Assembly: GCA_025201345.1 (NCBI GenBank)
Contig: JAIXMG010000062.1
Span: 1 to 11,574 of the forward strand
Length of the DNA stretch: 11,574 bases
From: Thamnidium elegans
Taxonomy: Eukaryota > Mucoromycota > Mucoromycetes > Mucorales > Mucoraceae
Direction of reading: 5' to 3'
The notes under the pieces were generated by a model. It had not been told where the DNA came from. It ran no database searches and saw only the letters and a list, made by a program, of their open reading frames with translations. Positions 8,771-11,574 of the stretch are shown piece by piece. A program made the translations under genes and the position numbers. Position 1 is the first letter of the stretch. Each line of letters opens with the position of its first letter.

Positions 8771-9157
8771 ACTGGTTTTTTTTTATTTACTTCAAAGATG
8801 TAATTAGTTAAGATAGTCGAGTTAGCATACTTATTTTTAGCTTTGAACCGTTAAGTTTCTTATGCCCGAGCAATAGATAACTGCAGGGTTAGTAACATCT
8901 TTTCTTTTTTTTTTACAGTGGCTGATAGTATATAGGTTGAGTGCTTTGATATTCAAAATGCATTACTATGCATTGCATGGATTAAACCATTATAGAATTC
9001 CTCGATCTATAATATAGAGTGTGTCTACATGTACCCCTATTTTGTTCTTAAGATCGTCTACTATTTATTATTGTCAAAAGAGACTTTTTTTAAAAAAATA
9101 CCCAAGGTTGTATTAGTATTTTACTTTTTGTTAAAAACCTGGAAAAAAAAAAAAAAG
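8771..9157. other. Intergenic DNA before loop 2, no gene seen
   Basis: About 390 nt without a convincing reading frame. The only longer open frames are low-complexity Lys/Phe-rich translations of A and T runs. Small features are two ATGCAT hexamers close together at about 8959-8974 and an internal T7/A7 pair at about 9085-9098. I found no tRNA-like fold, telomere repeat or transposon end. The mirrored copy is 9235-9621. Confidence 0.6.
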
Positions 9158-9234
9158 AATAAGAGAGAAAAAAGAAGAAAAGGAAAAAAAGAACAACTTT
9201 TTTTTTTATAAACTTTTTGCGTATACCAGAAATA
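9158..9234. other. Single-copy loop at centre of palindrome 2
   Basis: These 77 nt occur once and are purine-rich on the left, then T-rich, ending near GTATACC. No gene, telomeric repeat or adapter-like sequence is visible. The loop is bounded by A14 then G (9143-9157) on the left and C then T14 (9235-9249) on the right. A pre-existing A-tract/T-tract pair could therefore have served as the inverted repeat where the strand turned back. Confidence 0.9.
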
Positions 9235-9652
9235 CTTTTTTTTTTTTTTCCAGGTTTTTAACAAAAAGTAAAATACTAATACAACCTTGGGTATTTTTTT
9301 AAAAAAAGTCTCTTTTGACAATAATAAATAGTAGACGATCTTAAGAACAAAATAGGGGTACATGTAGACACACTCTATATTATAGATCGAGGAATTCTAT
9401 AATGGTTTAATCCATGCAATGCATAGTAATGCATTTTGAATATCAAAGCACTCAACCTATATACTATCAGCCACTGTAAAAAAAAAAGAAAAGATGTTAC
9501 TAACCCTGCAGTTATCTATTGCTCGGGCATAAGAAACTTAACGGTTCAAAGCTAAAAATAAGTATGCTAACTCGACTATCTTAACTAATTACATCTTTGA
9601 AGTAAATAAAAAAAAACCAGTTTTATTTATTTCATATAAATGTATATAGGAG

Positions 9653-10406
9653 TTATCTGCCAATCGAAATTTCCTTTATTTGTTGCAACAAATCCGCAAA
9701 ATTAGCGCCTTTATTATCATGCGGGTAAGGTACATCTTTTGGTTCGGCTATGCCCAAGAATGGGCACAACTTTTCCCAGCCATCAGTGCCCAATTCAAAA
9801 ATCAACAGGTTTTCCGGCTTGACAACCGATTTGATATGCTCAGTATGATCTTTAAATTGTTTAATCAATCCTTCTTTATTGCCGATATTTTTTTGACCCC
9901 CTAATTCACCATCACGTACAATTACACGAGCCATTTTACGCGCTTTTAATATGTTTTGGGGCCACGAATCATCAACGCCGGGCCATTCATAAATGGTACG
10001 AGAGACTGACTTGTACCAAGATTCAGGATCTCTAACCGATAAAATTACTTTAGCATCAGGGTTTAATTGATATAGCGTATCAAAGAAAGCAACACTAGGC
10101 CAATCTACAGCCGCTTCATAACCTTCATATACACTTCCCCAATCAACTTTAAGTGTACGGTCCTTGTAAGCTTCTTCAAATATTTCCGCTTTTTGGTTAG
10201 AGTCAAGAATAACATCGGTCATATGATGGGTTTTAAATCTAAGAAAAAAGAAAAAAAAAAAAAGGTCAGAAAATCTTTTTTTTTTTTACAGGGAAAAAAG
10301 TATATGTGTACTACCCCAAGAGATTTAAAGCAGTTCTAAGACTTGTTGTGCCTGTACGGCCATAACCAGCACCCAAGATTTGTAAAAAAGAAGAGTCTCG
10401 CGTCAT
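9653..10406 (-). CDS. Inverted duplicate of the sulfotransferase-like gene
   Basis: Mirror of 7988-8739, with exons 10315-10406 (ATG at 10404-10406) and 9653-10238. The encoded 225 residues are the same, with the PAPS loop and the VRDPESWYKS motif. Only the intron differs, with one extra base in each of two homopolymers (10251-10263 and 10276-10287). The promoter TATA is mirrored, so the copy would be expressible if the duplication were real. It should not be counted as a separate gene until the structure is confirmed. Confidence 0.8.
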
Positions 10407-10558
10407 AATGATATAATGATAAAAGAACAACAATAACAACAACAAAAAAGAAGTCCTTTTTATACGTAAATGAGTAAAAAAAAATAAAGTTTAGTTTATT
10501 TTATAACAATGCCGCAAATACGGTCTATGTATAAATGTTTCAGCTAATTATAGTTATT

Positions 10559-10948
10559 TTAGAGGATATTACACTTTTTGTCTTTTTTATTCTTTTTATT
10601 TTTAAATGGACCATCTTGATAGCCTTCTCGGGACTGTCTGATAAGTCTTACAACCGAATAAAATGACCTTTCAACGTTAACGCACGTCTTTGCAGAAGTT
10701 TCCACAAAATCACAATTTAAAGTTCGGGCTTTTAACGCTCCTTCCTCTCTTGAAACCTCACGATCTGTTACTTTATCACTTTTATTTCCAACAAGAATAA
10801 GTGGCACCTTGTTAAGATCTTTCACTCGAAATATTTGATCTCGAAATTTATTGACTCGATCATATGTTGAACGAGATGTAATCGAGTAAACGATTAAAAA
10901 GCCTTCTCCATCTCGGATCCACTGATCACGTAATGCTGTATATTCCTC

Positions 10949-10979
<31 letters not shown>

Positions 10980-11511
10980 GTGTATTATTAATAAAATTGT
11001 TTCTGTAACAATAATATATATTATTACCTTGACCTGCTGTATCCAACACTTCCAGCACACAAGGAAAATCGTCAATAACTACTTGTTTACGATAAGAATC
11101 TTCAATAGTGGGATCATATGTCTATACAGTAGTATATTTAATAAGCTATTTTTTTATTTTTTATTTTTTTTAAAAAAAATAATACCTCTACAAATATATA
11201 TATATATATATATATATATTAGTCATGTCTTCATATAACTCTATCATCTTTTATTATTACCAACAAAATGATTCAAACAAAGCTAGATTAATGCAGTAAA
11301 AAGATGAATTTTTATTTTGCTTTAATTTTTATATTTTTTTTGTTTGATTTTGTTCTTTACCTGAATAGTTAGTGCTGTCTATTTAATTGTAATGATAATA
11401 AAAATGGTTTTTTTTTTTAAAAAAAAAGGAAGAAATGCTAAAGTACGTAATATTGCTTTGTACCTTTCCGACGCCACCGTCACCAAGAACTACAATCTTA
11501 AACAGCATCAT
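10559..11511 (-). CDS. Inverted duplicate of the Ras GTPase gene
   Basis: Mirror of 6882-7835. Exons are 11464-11511, 11361-11378, 11261-11282, 11186-11187 (2-nt exon), 11028-11121 and 10559-10947, giving the same 190 residues with P-loop, DTAGQEE, NKSD and CNIL. One intron homopolymer is a base shorter (T11 at 11408-11418 against A12). The window stops 63 nt upstream of the start, inside the mirrored CT-rich leader, so the copy lacks most of its promoter unless the molecule is circular. In that case the sequence resumes at base 1. Confidence 0.82.
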
Positions 11512-11574
11512 ATTGCAATGTTTAAAAAAAAAACCAGAAAAAAAAGAGAGAAAGAGAGTAAAAAAAAAAGAGAG

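Larger units (their letters stand above)
6819..9157 (+). repeat. Palindrome 2, left arm
   Basis: Inverted partner of 9235-11574. Mirror sums shift among 18392, 18393 and 18394. All three steps are in homopolymers: A12 at 6975-6986 against T11 at 11408-11418, A11 at 8107-8117 against T12 at 10276-10287, and T12 at 8130-8141 against A13 at 10251-10263. The arm holds the Ras and sulfotransferase-like genes. It is presumed native because it continues directly from palindrome 1's right arm with normal intergenic spacing. Confidence 0.97.
9235..11574 (-). repeat. Palindrome 2, right arm (inverted copy of 6819-9157)
   Basis: Reverse complement of 6819-9157, with reversed copies of the sulfotransferase-like and Ras genes. 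It runs to the last base of the window, 11574, which mirrors base 6819. The arms are 2339 and 2340 nt long, and the net difference is explained by three homopolymer length changes. Confidence 0.97.

Noticed and set aside
8840..8905. A tRNA gene near a GGTTC-like motif (read on the minus strand)
   Set aside because: Only a partial B-box resemblance (GGTTCAAAGC). No acceptor stem, D-arm or anticodon arm could be paired.
8959..8981. Clustered ATGCAT hexamers as an operator
   Set aside because: Only two hexamers downstream of a gene with no following gene in view. Too little to assign a regulatory role.
9158..9234. A telomere or closed hairpin end of a natural linear plasmid
   Set aside because: No TTAGGG-like repeats, no plasmid polymerase or terminal protein gene, and the cargo is chromosomal genes.

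Overview
The window looks like nuclear DNA from a fungus. It is AT-rich and gene-dense, with short GT-AG introns of about 56-114 nt, CTAAC/CTAAT-like branch sites and pyrimidine-rich promoters. Three protein genes are recognisable: a USP7/Ubp15-type deubiquitinase, a Ras GTPase ending in a CaaX box, and a fungal-type sulfotransferase-like protein. An early-diverging fungus, perhaps Mucoromycota, would fit, but the lineage is inferred from composition and gene style and not proven.

Layout. Although 11.6 kb long, the window holds only about 5.9 kb of unique sequence, because it is two large interrupted palindromes laid end to end. Palindrome 1 has arms 1-3376 and 3439-6816 around a 62-nt single-copy loop. 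Palindrome 2 has arms 6819-9157 and 9235-11574 around a 77-nt single-copy loop. Only two bases (6817-6818) separate them. The last base of the window is the complement of base 6819 and the first is the complement of base 6816, so joining the window ends, with 2 nt missing, would give a continuous circle. The whole window therefore reads as one turn around a dumbbell: loop 1, top strand, loop 2, bottom strand. The arms I compared differ only in homopolymer length.

Unique unit, plus strand. 3376-6627 is the 3' part of the deubiquitinase gene (13 exons, 785 codons plus stop), cut inside the catalytic domain. 6882-7835 is a complete Ras gene (190 aa) that stays in frame only if a 2-nt exon is spliced in. 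7988-8739 is a complete two-exon sulfotransferase-like gene (225 aa). 8740-9234 has no recognisable gene. The left arm of palindrome 1 and the right arm of palindrome 2 repeat these genes in reverse.

Interpretation. The three genes are ordinary chromosomal neighbours in tandem and show no sign of a shared pathway. The unusual feature is the dumbbell layout. It may be a fold-back artefact of whole-genome amplification or assembly, or a real inverted-dimer amplicon such as origin-dependent inverted-repeat amplification would produce. The sequence alone cannot decide between these, and an artefact is the safer default. The most interesting gene-level observation is the apparent 2-nt exon in the Ras gene.
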